A stretch of 64,000 bases of DNA from a virus (IMGVR_UViG_3300020391_000003:120325-184324), one strand, 5' to 3'. Counted from the stretch's first letter, positions 14,476-24,474 are shown. Program-made: numbers and translations. Notes: generated from the letters alone by a model not told the origin.

Positions 14476-16095
14476 ATGTCTAAAGAATATAAATATACAA
14501 CAACGTTTGAAAATATAATTTTTGCATCGAGCGATATTGAAGACTCAAATATCAGTCAAGCTTCTTTGGAATCTTTGAGACCTTTGATTCCTGCAAGTAT
14601 TGATTTAGACAAAAATATTGATTTGCTTGGAGTAGCTTTTAATGCTGCAGTTGTAAATAAATTTAATAAAAATGGAGATGGTATTGATAGTGAAGCGGCA
14701 GTTAAAATCAAAGATTATTTTGTTCACAAACCTGCAAACATAGAGCATGATAGAGACAGAATAGTGGGGCACATTGTTTCTGCTGGATTTTCAAAATACT
14801 CTGACTCTTCAGAATTGATGAGCGACGAGGAAGCTTTGGTTGAAGACAAAGCTTATAATATTGCATTGGCTGCAGTAGTTTATCGAACAGCCAGCAAAGA
14901 GTTTGCAGATTTAGTTGTTAATTCGACAGATCCAGACAGCGACTTTTTTGAAAGTGTTTCTGCTAGTTGGGAAGTTGGATTTAATGATTACGTAATTTCA
15001 GTGGGAGGAGATGACTTACATGAGTCTACTATAATTTCTAACCCAGAGGAGGTCAAAGCATACTCTCCTTATTTAAAATCTTTAGGTGGAAAAGGAATGC
15101 TTCAAGACGGAAGAAAAGTAAATCGATTAATAGTTGGAGATATTTATCCACTAGGAATTGGCTTTACTTCTAATCCTGCTGCCGATGTCAAAGGCCTTGT
15201 TGCCGAGAAAGGAGAATCTAAACCAGAACCTTCTGTTAAAAAAGATCCTATCGACAAGTTAATGACAAAAAGCAAAAAAACTTCCCATTCTACTCAAGAA
15301 AATGTACTAAACAAAGAAACCTATCATAATAACATTATGGACAAAGATCAAATCATCAATGAATTCCGAGCAGCTTTAGACGAAAAGCTTGGCAACCAAG
15401 ATTTTTCTGAAGAGAGTGTCGCAAGCATCTCTAAAGTTTTTATCGAGGCTATCCGAGAGAAAGGCGAGCAATATGTCGCCGATCTTGAAAAGGCTAAAGC
15501 TGAAAAAGAAGAAGCTGTTCAGGCTCAAAATTCTCTTCAAGAGAAAATGGGAGAAGTGGAGCAGCAATTACAATCCACGCAAGAAAAACTTTCTGTGTTA
15601 GAAGAAGAAAATTCTGCTAGAGAAGCAGAAATTCGCTTCAACTCACGCATGGAAGCTTTAAACGAAATCTATGACCTTGACGAAGATGATTCCAAAATTG
15701 TGGCTTCTGAAATCAGCGACCTTGACGAAAGCGAAGAAAGCTTTGCAGAATATCAAGAAAAACTCGCTAAAGTCTGGAAGCACAAGAACAAAGAATTTAT
15801 CGCAGCTGAGCAAAAAGCTTTTGAAGATCGTGTGGCTCAAGAAGTTGAGAAACGAATCGCTCAAGCATCAGAATCTCAGCAAGACACAGAAACCGAAGAA
15901 GAACTTGAAGTTGCAGAAGCATCTGCAGAAAAAACTGAAGATGCTGAAGAAGCTGATGCAGTAGAAGAAGCTCTTGAAAGTTTAGAAGTCGAAGAAGCAG
16001 CCGTTGTCAATAACAACGAATCTTCTTCTGATGGAGAATCTTTAAGAGATCGTCTTCAAAAGACTTTCAAGGATTCTGTAAAAATTTCATACTAA
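14476..16095 (+). CDS. Prohead protease fused to scaffold
   Basis: 539 residues in two parts. The N-terminal ~260 residues look like an assemblin-type prohead protease: NIEHDRDRIVGHI (candidate His) and FFESVSASWEVGF (candidate Ser). The C-terminal ~280 residues are Glu/Ala/Lys-rich with long coiled coils (about 330-430), typical of scaffold. An internal ATG at 15337 (MDKDQIINEFRAAL) could yield a separate scaffold protein, as in lambda C/Nu3, though no Shine-Dalgarno is visible. Codon use becomes less AT-rich after this point. It sits between terminase and capsid genes as expected. Confidence 0.75.
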   Translation: MSKEYKYTTTFENIIFASSDIEDSNISQASLESLRPLIPASIDLDKNIDLLGVAFNAAVVNKFNKNGDGIDSEAAVKIKDYFVHKPANIEHDRDRIVGHIVSAGFSKYSDSSELMSDEEALVEDKAYNIALAAVVYRTASKEFADLVVNSTDPDSDFFESVSASWEVGFNDYVISVGGDDLHESTIISNPEEVKAYSPYLKSLGGKGMLQDGRKVNRLIVGDIYPLGIGFTSNPAADVKGLVAEKGESKPEPSVKKDPIDKLMTKSKKTSHSTQENVLNKETYHNNIMDKDQIINEFRAALDEKLGNQDFSEESVASISKVFIEAIREKGEQYVADLEKAKAEKEEAVQAQNSLQEKMGEVEQQLQSTQEKLSVLEEENSAREAEIRFNSRMEALNEIYDLDEDDSKIVASEISDLDESEESFAEYQEKLAKVWKHKNKEFIAAEQKAFEDRVAQEVEKRIAQASESQQDTETEEELEVAEASAEKTEDAEEADAVEEALESLEVEEAAVVNNNESSSDGESLRDRLQKTFKDSVKISY

Positions 16096-16116
16096 TATAT
16101 ATAGAAGAAAAAAATT

Positions 16117-16740
16117 ATGGCAAAAAGAATACTACCATACCGAGACTACAGCGAACACGACGTCGTTAATCTCTTCGCTCTTGATGTTTCTAGCGCAACC
16201 TTGGCTAACATGGTTCCTGGAGGCTCCGGCGATTTTGATGCAGGCGTAGTGGTCAAAGTAAGTGCGGGCGCACTCCCCGGTGACACACCATCAACACTTG
16301 AAACTTCAGGAAGTCTTAGAGACTATCTTGGAGCAAGTTTTAGTGGTGCACACATCGGATTTAACGCATACCCCTCTAACGGTATGACGGTTGTCCCCGC
16401 TGATGGCTCCGGAGCAACTCTGGGTATCACACTTCGTGAAACCTTAGCGTTCGACGAAAACGGAGAGAAAATGTTATACTACAAGCAAAAGCTTGATGAA
16501 GCACAAGGAGTTCTTCCTGGCGAAACAGTTCCTGTTTTGTGCAAGGGAATGGTTCTTTTGGCTGCATCCGCTTTTACGTCTGCGCCTTCACTAGGAGATG
16601 ACCTCGAGGTTGATTCTAGCTCTGGTAATGCTGGAAAGCTTGTAACCGCATCAACTGGAACTGTTGTAGGAAAAGTTATCGCTACTGGTGTTGACACAAG
16701 CAACTCAGCTGCTAAATTTCTCTGCAAGGTTAGCTTCTAA
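16117..16740 (+). CDS. Probable head decoration/capsid accessory protein
   Basis: 207 residues, rich in Gly, Ala, Ser and Thr, predicted mostly beta. It lies between protease/scaffold and major capsid genes, where decoration proteins are usually encoded. Codons are strikingly more GC-rich than in neighbours, as in the capsid gene, consistent with high expression. The closing part (GTVVGKVIATGVDTS) resembles the small beta-barrel head-decoration style. Neither promoter class is clear upstream, so it is probably read from the gene before it. Confidence 0.65.
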   Translation: MAKRILPYRDYSEHDVVNLFALDVSSATLANMVPGGSGDFDAGVVVKVSAGALPGDTPSTLETSGSLRDYLGASFSGAHIGFNAYPSNGMTVVPADGSGATLGITLRETLAFDENGEKMLYYKQKLDEAQGVLPGETVPVLCKGMVLLAASAFTSAPSLGDDLEVDSSSGNAGKLVTASTGTVVGKVIATGVDTSNSAAKFLCKVSF

Positions 16741-16757
16741 AGAAAGGACTTAATAAA

Positions 16758-17873
16758 ATGAAAATCACTCTAGATAGAACACCCGAGCAAGTCGAGCTTG
16801 TAAAAGCTATGGCTTCCAAGAACAGAGATGTTGCTTATGAAGCTCAAACTGCTTTGGCTGAATTTATTGGCCCAGTTTTGGCAGAAGTTGTTAACGCAGC
16901 TCCCACAGTAAGCAACATGTTTACGTCGCTGCAGTTCAATTCTGATGAAAGCCCAAGCATTCCTTTGGACCTTTATCACGACATTACTGATGAAGATTAC
17001 ATTCAGGTTTGGAGTCAGTCAGTTCCTGGCGGACTTCCCACCAACCAAGTCGCTCCTTCGCAAAGCGAGCTTAAGTTCACAACTTATACTCTCGACAGCG
17101 CTTTGAGCTTCGACAAGCGTTACGCTTCTCGTTCAAGACTTGATGTAGTTAGCAAGACATTTACCCGCATGGCTCAAGAAGTTTTACTTAAGCAAGAAAA
17201 AACTTCTGCTTCCATGATCTTCACCGCATTGGCTAACGCTGAAACAAATAGCGAAAAGCACGTTATTCGTTCTGCTCAAGCTAATCGATTCCTTCTTTCC
17301 GACCTTAACAAGTTGTTTACAAAGGCCAAGCGCATTAATACTGCTTGGACCGGTGGAACACCTGCTGAGCGTCGTGGACGTGGAATCACCGATATTCTCG
17401 TTTCTCCTGAAATCGTAGAAGAAATCCGCGGTTTGGCTTATAACCCAATCAACACTGTTGGTACTGATTCTATTCCTGGAACAGATAGTATGCGTGACGC
17501 TGTTTTCAATAGCGCTGGCATTCCTGAGTTCTATGGCGTATCGATCCAAGAGTATAATGAAATGGGCAATGGTCAAAAATGGAATACTACATTTGATGTA
17601 GCTGCAGGTGATACAGAATATGATGATCACTATGCTACGGCAGCAAGCAAAGACACATTTGATGGCTCTACAGAGCAAATCATCGTTGGTGTTGACCTTA
17701 GCCGCGAATCCATGATTCGTGCAGTAGCTACTGATTCCGAGTCCGGAGACGAGTTCTCTCTCGTAGCCGACGATCAATTCGTAACACGTCAATCCAAGAT
17801 TGGTTACTACGGTTCTCTTGAAGAAGGCCGTATGATCATCGATGATCGCGTGTTGCTTGGTCTTATCGTTTAA
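16758..17873 (+). CDS. Major capsid protein (HK97-like)
   Basis: 371 residues. Features include an N-terminal helical arm, a segment APTVSNMFTSLQF, a long P-domain-type helix around TRMAQEVLLKQEKTSASMI, and a beta-rich end with IGYYGSLEEGRMIIDDRVL. Length and position fit an HK97-fold capsid protein, and codon use is the most GC-rich of the window, suited to the most abundant virion protein. A strong terminator follows at 17901. An AAGGA Shine-Dalgarno precedes the ATG (16743-16747), unlike most genes here. Confidence 0.8.
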   Translation: MKITLDRTPEQVELVKAMASKNRDVAYEAQTALAEFIGPVLAEVVNAAPTVSNMFTSLQFNSDESPSIPLDLYHDITDEDYIQVWSQSVPGGLPTNQVAPSQSELKFTTYTLDSALSFDKRYASRSRLDVVSKTFTRMAQEVLLKQEKTSASMIFTALANAETNSEKHVIRSAQANRFLLSDLNKLFTKAKRINTAWTGGTPAERRGRGITDILVSPEIVEEIRGLAYNPINTVGTDSIPGTDSMRDAVFNSAGIPEFYGVSIQEYNEMGNGQKWNTTFDVAAGDTEYDDHYATAASKDTFDGSTEQIIVGVDLSRESMIRAVATDSESGDEFSLVADDQFVTRQSKIGYYGSLEEGRMIIDDRVLLGLIV

Positions 17874-17900
17874 TTTTTTTAAATTAACGTTTTGTAAAGG

Positions 17901-17930
17901 TCCACCTCAGGCAACTGGGGTGGATTTTTT
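17901..17930 (+). terminator. Rho-independent terminator after capsid gene
   Basis: TCCACCTCAG pairs with CTGGGGTGGA around a GCAA tetraloop (one T-G pair), followed by six or more T. It ends the capsid transcription unit. Confidence 0.9.
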
Positions 17931-17952
17931 ATTTAATTAGTTTATTATATTA

Positions 17953-17960
17953 GTGTATAA
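17953..17960 (+). promoter_or_regulatory. GTGTATAA motif upstream of SAP-like gene
   Basis: GTGTATAA begins 34 nt before the ATG at 17987, further than usual. An AAGG Shine-Dalgarno-like site lies between, so this copy would give a transcript with a leader. Confidence 0.35.
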
Positions 17961-17986
17961 CCCATACAAGGCAAAAGGTAAAAATT

Positions 17987-18406
17987 ATGGCAAAAAAGAA
18001 AACTACTACGAGCAAGTCTACTGCTTCTAAAACTGTAAAGGCAAGGAAACAGCCAAAGCTTGAAGATTTACAACAAACAAACGGTAAAAATTATGAGGAT
18101 CAAGTCGCAAAGGCACGCGAGCTTGAAGAAATTTTAGGTATTCCAAAGATTAATCCATTTAGAACTAATGACAAAAGAGTATTCGCAGATATGCTGCAAG
18201 ATATGAACTTAACAGACCTTCAATCATTTGCGGTAAAAGTCGGAGTATTTCCATCTGGAAATAAAACTGTATTAAAAAACAAAATAAAAAGAGCATTTGA
18301 TTCTAGCTTGCACGGAAAAGGAAGCGTTCAAGTAATGGGCGAACCCATCAAGTTAGATCCATCAAATCCAAAGCATAAGCAAGTTATTGATTATTTAAAC
18401 AACTAA
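17987..18406 (+). CDS. Small basic protein with SAP-like motif
   Basis: 139 residues. A Lys/Thr/Ser-rich basic N-terminus (1-25) precedes a helical stretch (about 60-105) containing DMNLTDLQSFAVKVGVFPSG and KTVLKNKIKRAF, a helix-turn-helix arrangement like SAP or Rho-N domains that bind nucleic acid. It follows the capsid terminator and starts a short set of connector-type genes. Possibly a virion DNA-binding or head-completion protein. Confidence 0.55.
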   Translation: MAKKKTTTSKSTASKTVKARKQPKLEDLQQTNGKNYEDQVAKARELEEILGIPKINPFRTNDKRVFADMLQDMNLTDLQSFAVKVGVFPSGNKTVLKNKIKRAFDSSLHGKGSVQVMGEPIKLDPSNPKHKQVIDYLNN

Positions 18407-18407
18407 A

Positions 18408-18926
18408 ATGGCTCACGATATTAATCCAGATACAAATCTCGGTCAACTCGCAGTAAAGATTTACGATCAAGAGTTGGGGTTTGAAGAGCATGGCGATTCT
18501 CGTAATTCAGAGATTGGCTTGATATCTGGTTGGCTCGAAGGTCATCTTGGAGAGTTAAATAATTTAATATTTACTTCTTTTAGCGGAGATAGTCCAGAAA
18601 ATTTAAAGCTAGAAGAGCAATCTATACTGAGAGAGATGTATGTTTCTGAATATAATCGTAAAGCACATAGAAGAACTTTGCGAGGAATTGATGGAACCAC
18701 ACCTGGGCAAGATTTTCAAACAATCAGAGAGGGCGACTCTATGATTCAAAGATCAAATAAAAATGTTACTGCAAAAAATTATTCAGAAGCATATTCTCAA
18801 TCTCAAGCAAGATTAAAAGATCTAATATATGCATATAATTTGCATGCAGCGCAACCAAATCAAGTTGTAGGAAAAGACGCTCCAAATCAAAAGTCTAGCT
18901 CTGGTTTGGATCAATATCTTAATTAA
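18408..18926 (+). CDS. Hypothetical head-completion/neck-type protein
   Basis: 172 residues, mainly helical, with no signal or membrane segment. The N-terminal helix region contains LGQLAVKIYDQELGFEEHG and SGWLEGHLGELNNLIF. It starts one base after the preceding stop and precedes another virion-type gene. Position downstream of the capsid is typical for head-tail connector or neck proteins, but no family is recognised. Confidence 0.5.
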   Translation: MAHDINPDTNLGQLAVKIYDQELGFEEHGDSRNSEIGLISGWLEGHLGELNNLIFTSFSGDSPENLKLEEQSILREMYVSEYNRKAHRRTLRGIDGTTPGQDFQTIREGDSMIQRSNKNVTAKNYSEAYSQSQARLKDLIYAYNLHAAQPNQVVGKDAPNQKSSSGLDQYLN

Positions 18927-18940
18927 GTGTAAGTATAATT
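18927..18940 (+). promoter_or_regulatory. GTGTA-class phage promoter
   Basis: GTGTAAGTATAATT lies exactly before the ATG at 18941, with the G 14 nt upstream. Confidence 0.65.
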
Positions 18941-19453
18941 ATGAGCGAACTCTCAGAAAGTAATCATATGTCAGATCATGGCAATACAAATAAAAAAGTA
19001 AAATCTGAATTGTATCACATTTGGAAAAAGGCCAGGGTGATGTATGATATGGTAAAGGATGAATCTAATTTAGAAGGTTGGGTTAAGAATAATATAGCTC
19101 AAGCATATGATTTGATTGACCAAGCTATGAGATACTCTGAATACGAGCAAATGTTCCCAGAAAAACAGCCAGAAACCCCTGAAGAAGAAAAAAATAATTT
19201 TCTTACAAATGAAGACAAAAGGTATCCAACTCCAACCGCGCAAGAATCAGGTGATCAGTTTATGACTAGATGTATTTTAGACGCAAATATGAAAAAAAGA
19301 TATCCTGTTCAAGGCGATAGGTTTGCTGCTTGCATGTCAATTTATAATGAAAATAAAGATGCCCCTTCAGAAAATCCCGGAGAAAAATTTGAAGATCCAA
19401 TGCAGGTAAAAGAGGATCCAATGGGCGATCCAATTAAACCTCTTCTTCCGTAA
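18941..19453 (+). CDS. Virion-type protein with FMTRC...AACMSIY motif
   Basis: 170 residues. The N-terminal half is helical; the C-terminal half has QFMTRCILDANMKKRYP and RFAACMSIYNENK, the two-cysteine motif also found at 3554 and 34850. The tail is Pro/Glu/Asp-rich and likely disordered. It overlaps the convergent Clp gene by 20 bp. The motif family is associated with phage head genes in my experience, but the biochemical function is unknown. Confidence 0.6.
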   Translation: MSELSESNHMSDHGNTNKKVKSELYHIWKKARVMYDMVKDESNLEGWVKNNIAQAYDLIDQAMRYSEYEQMFPEKQPETPEEEKNNFLTNEDKRYPTPTAQESGDQFMTRCILDANMKKRYPVQGDRFAACMSIYNENKDAPSENPGEKFEDPMQVKEDPMGDPIKPLLP

Positions 19454-21896
19454 TATTATTTATTATTTTTCCTTTGCACAAGGAAAACTTTATTTCTGAG
19501 CCAGCAACTAATTTATTACTTAAGAGCATCTTAGACAAATCATTTTCAATAAATTTTTGAATAAGTCTTTTGATTGGTCTTGCTCCCATTTTTTCCTCAT
19601 GCGCTGCTTCAGCTATATGTCTGACTGCTTTAGGGGTGACCGAGATAGATATATTTTTGTGAAAAAGTTTATTTTCTAAGTCTTGAAGCTCAAGTCTTGC
19701 TATTTGTCCAAGTTGGCTAATATTAAAATCCTCAAAAACTATAACCTCATTTAGTCTATTTAAAAATTCTGGTTTAAAATAAATTTTTAATTCTGATTTA
19801 ATTTTATCTGCAGAATTAGAAGAGGTATCTGTAGAAAAACCAACAGATGCTTTGTCTAATTTTTCACTACCAACATTGCCTGTTAATATTATTGTGCAAT
19901 TAGAAAAGTTAATTTTTCTTCCAGAATTATCAGTGACAAAACCTTCTTCTAATATTTGCAAAAGAACATTTAAAACTTCAGGATGAGCTTTTTCTACTTC
20001 ATCAAATAATACTACACTGTAAGGGTTTCTTCTTACTTTTTCTGTCAATTCTCCTCCTTCTTCATATCCAACATACCCTGGAGATGCTCCAATTAATCTG
20101 CTTGAAGAAATTTTTTCAGAAAATTCACTCATATCAATTTGTATAAGTTTGCTTTTGTCTCCGTATATATATTCAGCTATACATTTAGCAGTATATGTTT
20201 TTCCTGTTCCAGTCGCACCAACAAGCAAAAAGCTACCTACTGGTTTATTTGGATCTTGAAGTCCAGATTTAGATCTAAGGATACATTCGGAAATTTCTTT
20301 AAGAGCAGTAGATTGGCCAATAATCTTTTTATTTAATTTTTTGAACAATCCGAGCATTTTGTCGGAATCTTTTTTTGAAATTTCAGATATAGGAATTCTA
20401 GTTCTAGAAGATATAACTTCATAAATATCTTTCTTTTTTACAGATATTTTTCTTTTCATGGTTTTTTTTGCCCAATTATCAATTATACCATCATATTCTT
20501 CTAATAATTGTAACTGCTTGTCTTCTAGGTCTATTGACTGAGCTCCAATCAAATTAAGCTTTGACTCTTGAAGTGCGAGCTCTTCTAGCTTGTGCTCAAT
20601 GTCTTTTGCTTCTTGAGGTCTTTCTATATTTTTTATTTTAACTTTTGATCCCACCTGATCAATAATATCAATTGCTTTATCTGGAAACTGCTTGTCAAAA
20701 ATATATCTTGATGTAAGCTCTACTGCTAGATCAAGGACTTCTGGTGGATATAATATCCCATGAAATTCTTCGTACTTTGATTTAATTCCCTCAAGTATTT
20801 CTCTGGTTTGCTCTTTGGTTGGTTCTAAAACCGTTACTGCCTGAAAGCGCCTATCTAGTGCTCCATCTTTAAGTATAGATTTTTTATACTCGTCTTGAGT
20901 AGTCGCTCCAATGCATTTCAATTCTCCTCTGGCAAGTAAAGGTTTTAATATATTTGCGGCATCCATACTTCCTTCTGCGCTGCCTGCACCAACCAGAGTA
21001 TGTATTTCGTCGATGAATAAAACTAAGTTGTCATTTTTTTTAGCTTCATCTATAACACCTTTTAGTCTTTCCTCAAATTGACCTCTATATTTTGTTCCTG
21101 CGATTAAGGAACCTAAGTCTAAAGAATATATTGTTTTATTTAAAAGAAAATCAGAGGCTTCTCCACTGTTAATTTTTTGAGCTAGTCCTTCAACAATCGC
21201 AGTTTTACCAACTCCAGCTTCACCCAAAAGAACTGGATTGTTTTTTGTTCTTCTACATAAAATTTCAGAAACTTCGTATATTTCTTGACTCTTGCCTACT
21301 ATATTATCAAACTTTCCTTGGGAGGCCATAGCATTTAAATTTGTAGCAAATTTCTCTAAATTTTGTATGTTTTTTTCTTTTACTGATTTAGTCTTGCTTC
21401 TATTAGGAGAGGAAGGTTTTTGTACACCGGAAGCTTCTTTGCCAAGGTGCAGATAATCTCTAACTTCAGAAATAATATCATCTTCAGAAGCGTTAAAGGA
21501 ATTGAAATATTTGGGTATATTTGATTCTTCGTATTTTAGTAACGCTAAAAGAATGTGTTCTATCCCTACGTATTCATGTCCTAGCTTGCTTGCTATAGAT
21601 GCAGAAACTTTTAAAACTAGATGAAAATGTTGATCAAATGAAGGTTCCATCATCATGTCAAAACTTGTCTGATCAAAATTAAAAAAAGAGCTTTCAATTT
21701 TTTCTTTTAATAAATTTTGGTCAATTTTAAGCAAGAAAAGTATTTCGGCTAGTATCCCAGCATTTAAATTAACCATTCCATAAAATAAGTGATCAAGTGT
21801 CACAAATTCATTGGAATATTTTCTTGCAACTTTTTTAGCTTCATTAATTGCCTGCTGAGCGCGAGGCGTAAAATTAGGTTTAGGAGTCATCTTCAT
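19434..21896 (-). CDS. ClpA/B/C-type double-AAA+ unfoldase
   Basis: 820 residues. A Clp N-domain (TPRAQQAINEAKKVARKYSN, DHLFYGMVNL) is followed by AAA-1 with Walker A GEAGVGKTA (225-233) and Walker B FIDEIHTL, a short middle region (about 425-480), and AAA-2 with Walker A GATGTGKTY and Walker B VLFDEVEKAHP plus a C-terminal D2-small domain. It should unfold or disaggregate proteins in the cytoplasm. The short middle domain resembles ClpA/C rather than ClpB. Start: ATG 21896 is 10 nt after GTGTA; the second ATG at 21890 gives 16 nt, nearer the usual 14. A phage Clp may redirect host ClpP. Confidence 0.9.
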   Translation of the reverse strand: MKMTPKPNFTPRAQQAINEAKKVARKYSNEFVTLDHLFYGMVNLNAGILAEILFLLKIDQNLLKEKIESSFFNFDQTSFDMMMEPSFDQHFHLVLKVSASIASKLGHEYVGIEHILLALLKYEESNIPKYFNSFNASEDDIISEVRDYLHLGKEASGVQKPSSPNRSKTKSVKEKNIQNLEKFATNLNAMASQGKFDNIVGKSQEIYEVSEILCRRTKNNPVLLGEAGVGKTAIVEGLAQKINSGEASDFLLNKTIYSLDLGSLIAGTKYRGQFEERLKGVIDEAKKNDNLVLFIDEIHTLVGAGSAEGSMDAANILKPLLARGELKCIGATTQDEYKKSILKDGALDRRFQAVTVLEPTKEQTREILEGIKSKYEEFHGILYPPEVLDLAVELTSRYIFDKQFPDKAIDIIDQVGSKVKIKNIERPQEAKDIEHKLEELALQESKLNLIGAQSIDLEDKQLQLLEEYDGIIDNWAKKTMKRKISVKKKDIYEVISSRTRIPISEISKKDSDKMLGLFKKLNKKIIGQSTALKEISECILRSKSGLQDPNKPVGSFLLVGATGTGKTYTAKCIAEYIYGDKSKLIQIDMSEFSEKISSSRLIGASPGYVGYEEGGELTEKVRRNPYSVVLFDEVEKAHPEVLNVLLQILEEGFVTDNSGRKINFSNCTIILTGNVGSEKLDKASVGFSTDTSSNSADKIKSELKIYFKPEFLNRLNEVIVFEDFNISQLGQIARLELQDLENKLFHKNISISVTPKAVRHIAEAAHEEKMGARPIKRLIQKFIENDLSKMLLSNKLVAGSEIKFSLCKGKIINNITEEEV

Positions 21897-21906
21897 ATAT
21901 TTACAC
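21897..21906 (-). promoter_or_regulatory. GTGTA-class promoter (short spacing)
   Basis: GTGTAAATAT lies immediately before the Clp ATG at 21896, or 16 nt before a second in-frame ATG at 21890. Confidence 0.5.
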
Positions 21907-21912
21907 TGTAAA

Positions 21913-24474
21913 TTATTTAACGTCAGACATTTTCATATAGATCTTTTCATCCATAATATTCAATGAATCAAGAAATACTATATCTTCGCCTTTTCTTCCA
22001 TAAGCTACAATAATACTCTTTTTAGACGGAGTTTTATTTTTAGATTCAAAGTACCTATCATAATAGTTTCCTCTTCTTGAATTGAGTAACATAGCATCGT
22101 ATTTACCAAATTCATCAGAGATGGAAAGCTTCATATACTTATTTCCATTTCTAGATGTTCTTTTAATGCAGTCGTCAACCACGCCAATAAATTTTCCTTT
22201 TTCATCTGACTCCATAATTTTAAGATCTCTAGAATCTAAAAGAGAATTATATGAGTCAATAAAACATGATTTCAAGTTAGAGCTATGGCTATAACCCAGC
22301 AACTCTGTTTCAAAATACCAGTTTGCAAAAGTTTCATAAGGCTTGTTTTTATCATAAATAGATTTATAAACATCATACTTCTTCTTAAATGTTTTAAAAC
22401 GAGACTCCTTCATGAGAGGCTTTCCATCATCGCCAACTAATTCTCCTTTTTTTGCATCAGAAATACAATTAAGAAGTTTATATTGATATTTTTCTCCGAG
22501 CAATATAAAGTTTCTTTTTTCTCTTTCAGTTAAAAGATTAAATGCTTGAGCCTCTAAAACCATCAGCGATCTATTTGAACCTTTACTTTGTAATGATCCA
22601 GCTTGTATTAATGCACTAAGCACGCCAATATTTAATCCTGCTTGTTTGGCGGCAAGAAATATATCATATTTTGTTGGCGTGTCACTCGACCTAAAATCTT
22701 TTAGAGACTGCAGAGACTTTTCGCTTACTCCTTTTATACTGTTTAATCCAAAGCGAATATCTTTGCCTTCAATCGAAAAATCCATATTAGATTTTGCTAA
22801 ATCTGGCGAAAGTAATTTAATACCAAAGCTTGATAATTCTTTGCATATTTTTGATATTTCTTCTTGAGGTGCAGGCTCATACTTTGTCATCTTCAATAGA
22901 GACAAGAAGAACTGTTGTGGATGCTGAAACTTTAAGTATGTAGTCCATGCACTCAGAACAGAATAACTCAAAGAGTGTGATTTATTAAATGAGTAGTTGG
23001 CGCTATCTTCTGCAACGCTCCAAAGAATAGTTCCTACTTCTGGAGGTAAATCATTTTCCTCTACTTTTTCTCGTATCTTTGCTTTCCAAGCTGGCATTTG
23101 ATCAACTTTCTTTTTGCCCACTATTCTTCTTAACTGCTCTGATTCGTCAAGGGTAAAACCTACCTTGACGGCCATTTGCATAAGCTGCTCTTGATAAAGA
23201 GGAATACCTCCTGTATAATCTAAAACATCAGTAAAAAACTCATGAATGACTTGTGCTTCACCAGTTTCAATATATGTCGCATAGTCTTGGAGAAATTCTA
23301 AAGCGCCAGGTCTTCCAATGGCTACAACCGCGCTAAGCTCTTCTAGGCTTCTAGGCTTGATTTTTTTGCATACTCTATAGTTGGTGTCAGATTCAATTTG
23401 AAAAAGGCCGTGAGGCGCGCTAAGCGACTGCAAGGGGGTAAATGTGGAAACCTCATTTAAGTCAATATCTTCGCAATCAATATTTAGCTCTTTACATACA
23501 TCATGAATTACGCTCAAGGTGCGCAGTCCCAAAATATCAAATTTAACCATAAGTTCTGAAACCCAGTTCATGTCATATCCAGTTACCAAGGCTCCGTCGT
23601 TGGACTTTTGTATTGGGCATATGTCAGTCATTTTGTCAAAAGAAATTGCGATTCCGCTTGGATGAACTCCAGTGTTTTTGTTGAGCCCTTCTAGCTTTAA
23701 CGCTATGTTAAACGACTCTGCATTTTCTGCAGACCAGTCAACGAATTTTTCGCTTTCCTCTAAAGCAGTTTTAAGCGGAACAACAACTCCAAATCTTTTG
23801 GGAATAGTGTCGCTAACTTCATTAACTTCTTGCTCTGATAACTCACCAACTATCTTGCCGCATTCTTTTATGCATAGCTTGCCGCTTAGGGTATTGAGTG
23901 TTAAAATTTTTGCAGTCCTGCCAGGGTGTTTTTTATCAATATAATTTATTACCTCTACTCTTCTTTCGTACGCAATATCGTTATCAACGTCTGCTAGTAA
24001 ACTTCCGTCGAGATATGTAATACCATTATGTTCAATTTTTCTCGCTCTGCTTTTAGAAACAAACCTTTCAAAGAAAAGATTATATTTTACGGGGTCTACG
24101 TTTGTGACTCCTATTAAATATAAAACTAAGGATCCTGCAGCAGAACCTCTGCCTGGGCCAGTAGGTATATTGTTTTCATGGCAGTAATTTAGTATATCCC
24201 AATTTAGCAAAATATAATCCGTAAATCCAAGATCTTCTAAAATTGTTAACTCTGTTTTTGCGCGGTCAAAGTAGTCTTTTTTGTTTTCAAATTTGTCTAT
24301 ACCTTTATCATAAACACCTTTGTGGCAGAGTTTTCTGAGAAAATCATAGTTTGAGATATTAGGTTTTGCGTCAAGCATTTTATAATATCTGTCTTCGATT
24401 TTGATATTTGGAAGTCTGACTCCAACTGGCACGCAGTCATCATAGGATGAAAATTGTTCTGTAAAATTACTCAT
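21913..24474 (-). CDS. dnaE: DNA polymerase III alpha, catalytic and C-terminal parts
   Basis: 853 residues from the ATG at 24474, which overlaps the exonuclease TGA as ATGA; a longer start at 24489 is possible. The family signature GPGRGSAAGSLVLYLIG is present, followed by VDPVKYNLFFERFVS and the catalytic ADVDND, where the aspartates match the PDxDxD motif of bacterial replicative polymerases. Later regions contain YQEQLMQMAVKVGF and YSFNKSHSLSYS, and an OB-fold-like end. The N-terminal PHP domain is missing and is encoded separately at 25596. Replicates phage DNA. Confidence 0.9.
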   Translation of the reverse strand: MSNFTEQFSSYDDCVPVGVRLPNIKIEDRYYKMLDAKPNISNYDFLRKLCHKGVYDKGIDKFENKKDYFDRAKTELTILEDLGFTDYILLNWDILNYCHENNIPTGPGRGSAAGSLVLYLIGVTNVDPVKYNLFFERFVSKSRARKIEHNGITYLDGSLLADVDNDIAYERRVEVINYIDKKHPGRTAKILTLNTLSGKLCIKECGKIVGELSEQEVNEVSDTIPKRFGVVVPLKTALEESEKFVDWSAENAESFNIALKLEGLNKNTGVHPSGIAISFDKMTDICPIQKSNDGALVTGYDMNWVSELMVKFDILGLRTLSVIHDVCKELNIDCEDIDLNEVSTFTPLQSLSAPHGLFQIESDTNYRVCKKIKPRSLEELSAVVAIGRPGALEFLQDYATYIETGEAQVIHEFFTDVLDYTGGIPLYQEQLMQMAVKVGFTLDESEQLRRIVGKKKVDQMPAWKAKIREKVEENDLPPEVGTILWSVAEDSANYSFNKSHSLSYSVLSAWTTYLKFQHPQQFFLSLLKMTKYEPAPQEEISKICKELSSFGIKLLSPDLAKSNMDFSIEGKDIRFGLNSIKGVSEKSLQSLKDFRSSDTPTKYDIFLAAKQAGLNIGVLSALIQAGSLQSKGSNRSLMVLEAQAFNLLTEREKRNFILLGEKYQYKLLNCISDAKKGELVGDDGKPLMKESRFKTFKKKYDVYKSIYDKNKPYETFANWYFETELLGYSHSSNLKSCFIDSYNSLLDSRDLKIMESDEKGKFIGVVDDCIKRTSRNGNKYMKLSISDEFGKYDAMLLNSRRGNYYDRYFESKNKTPSKKSIIVAYGRKGEDIVFLDSLNIMDEKIYMKMSDVK

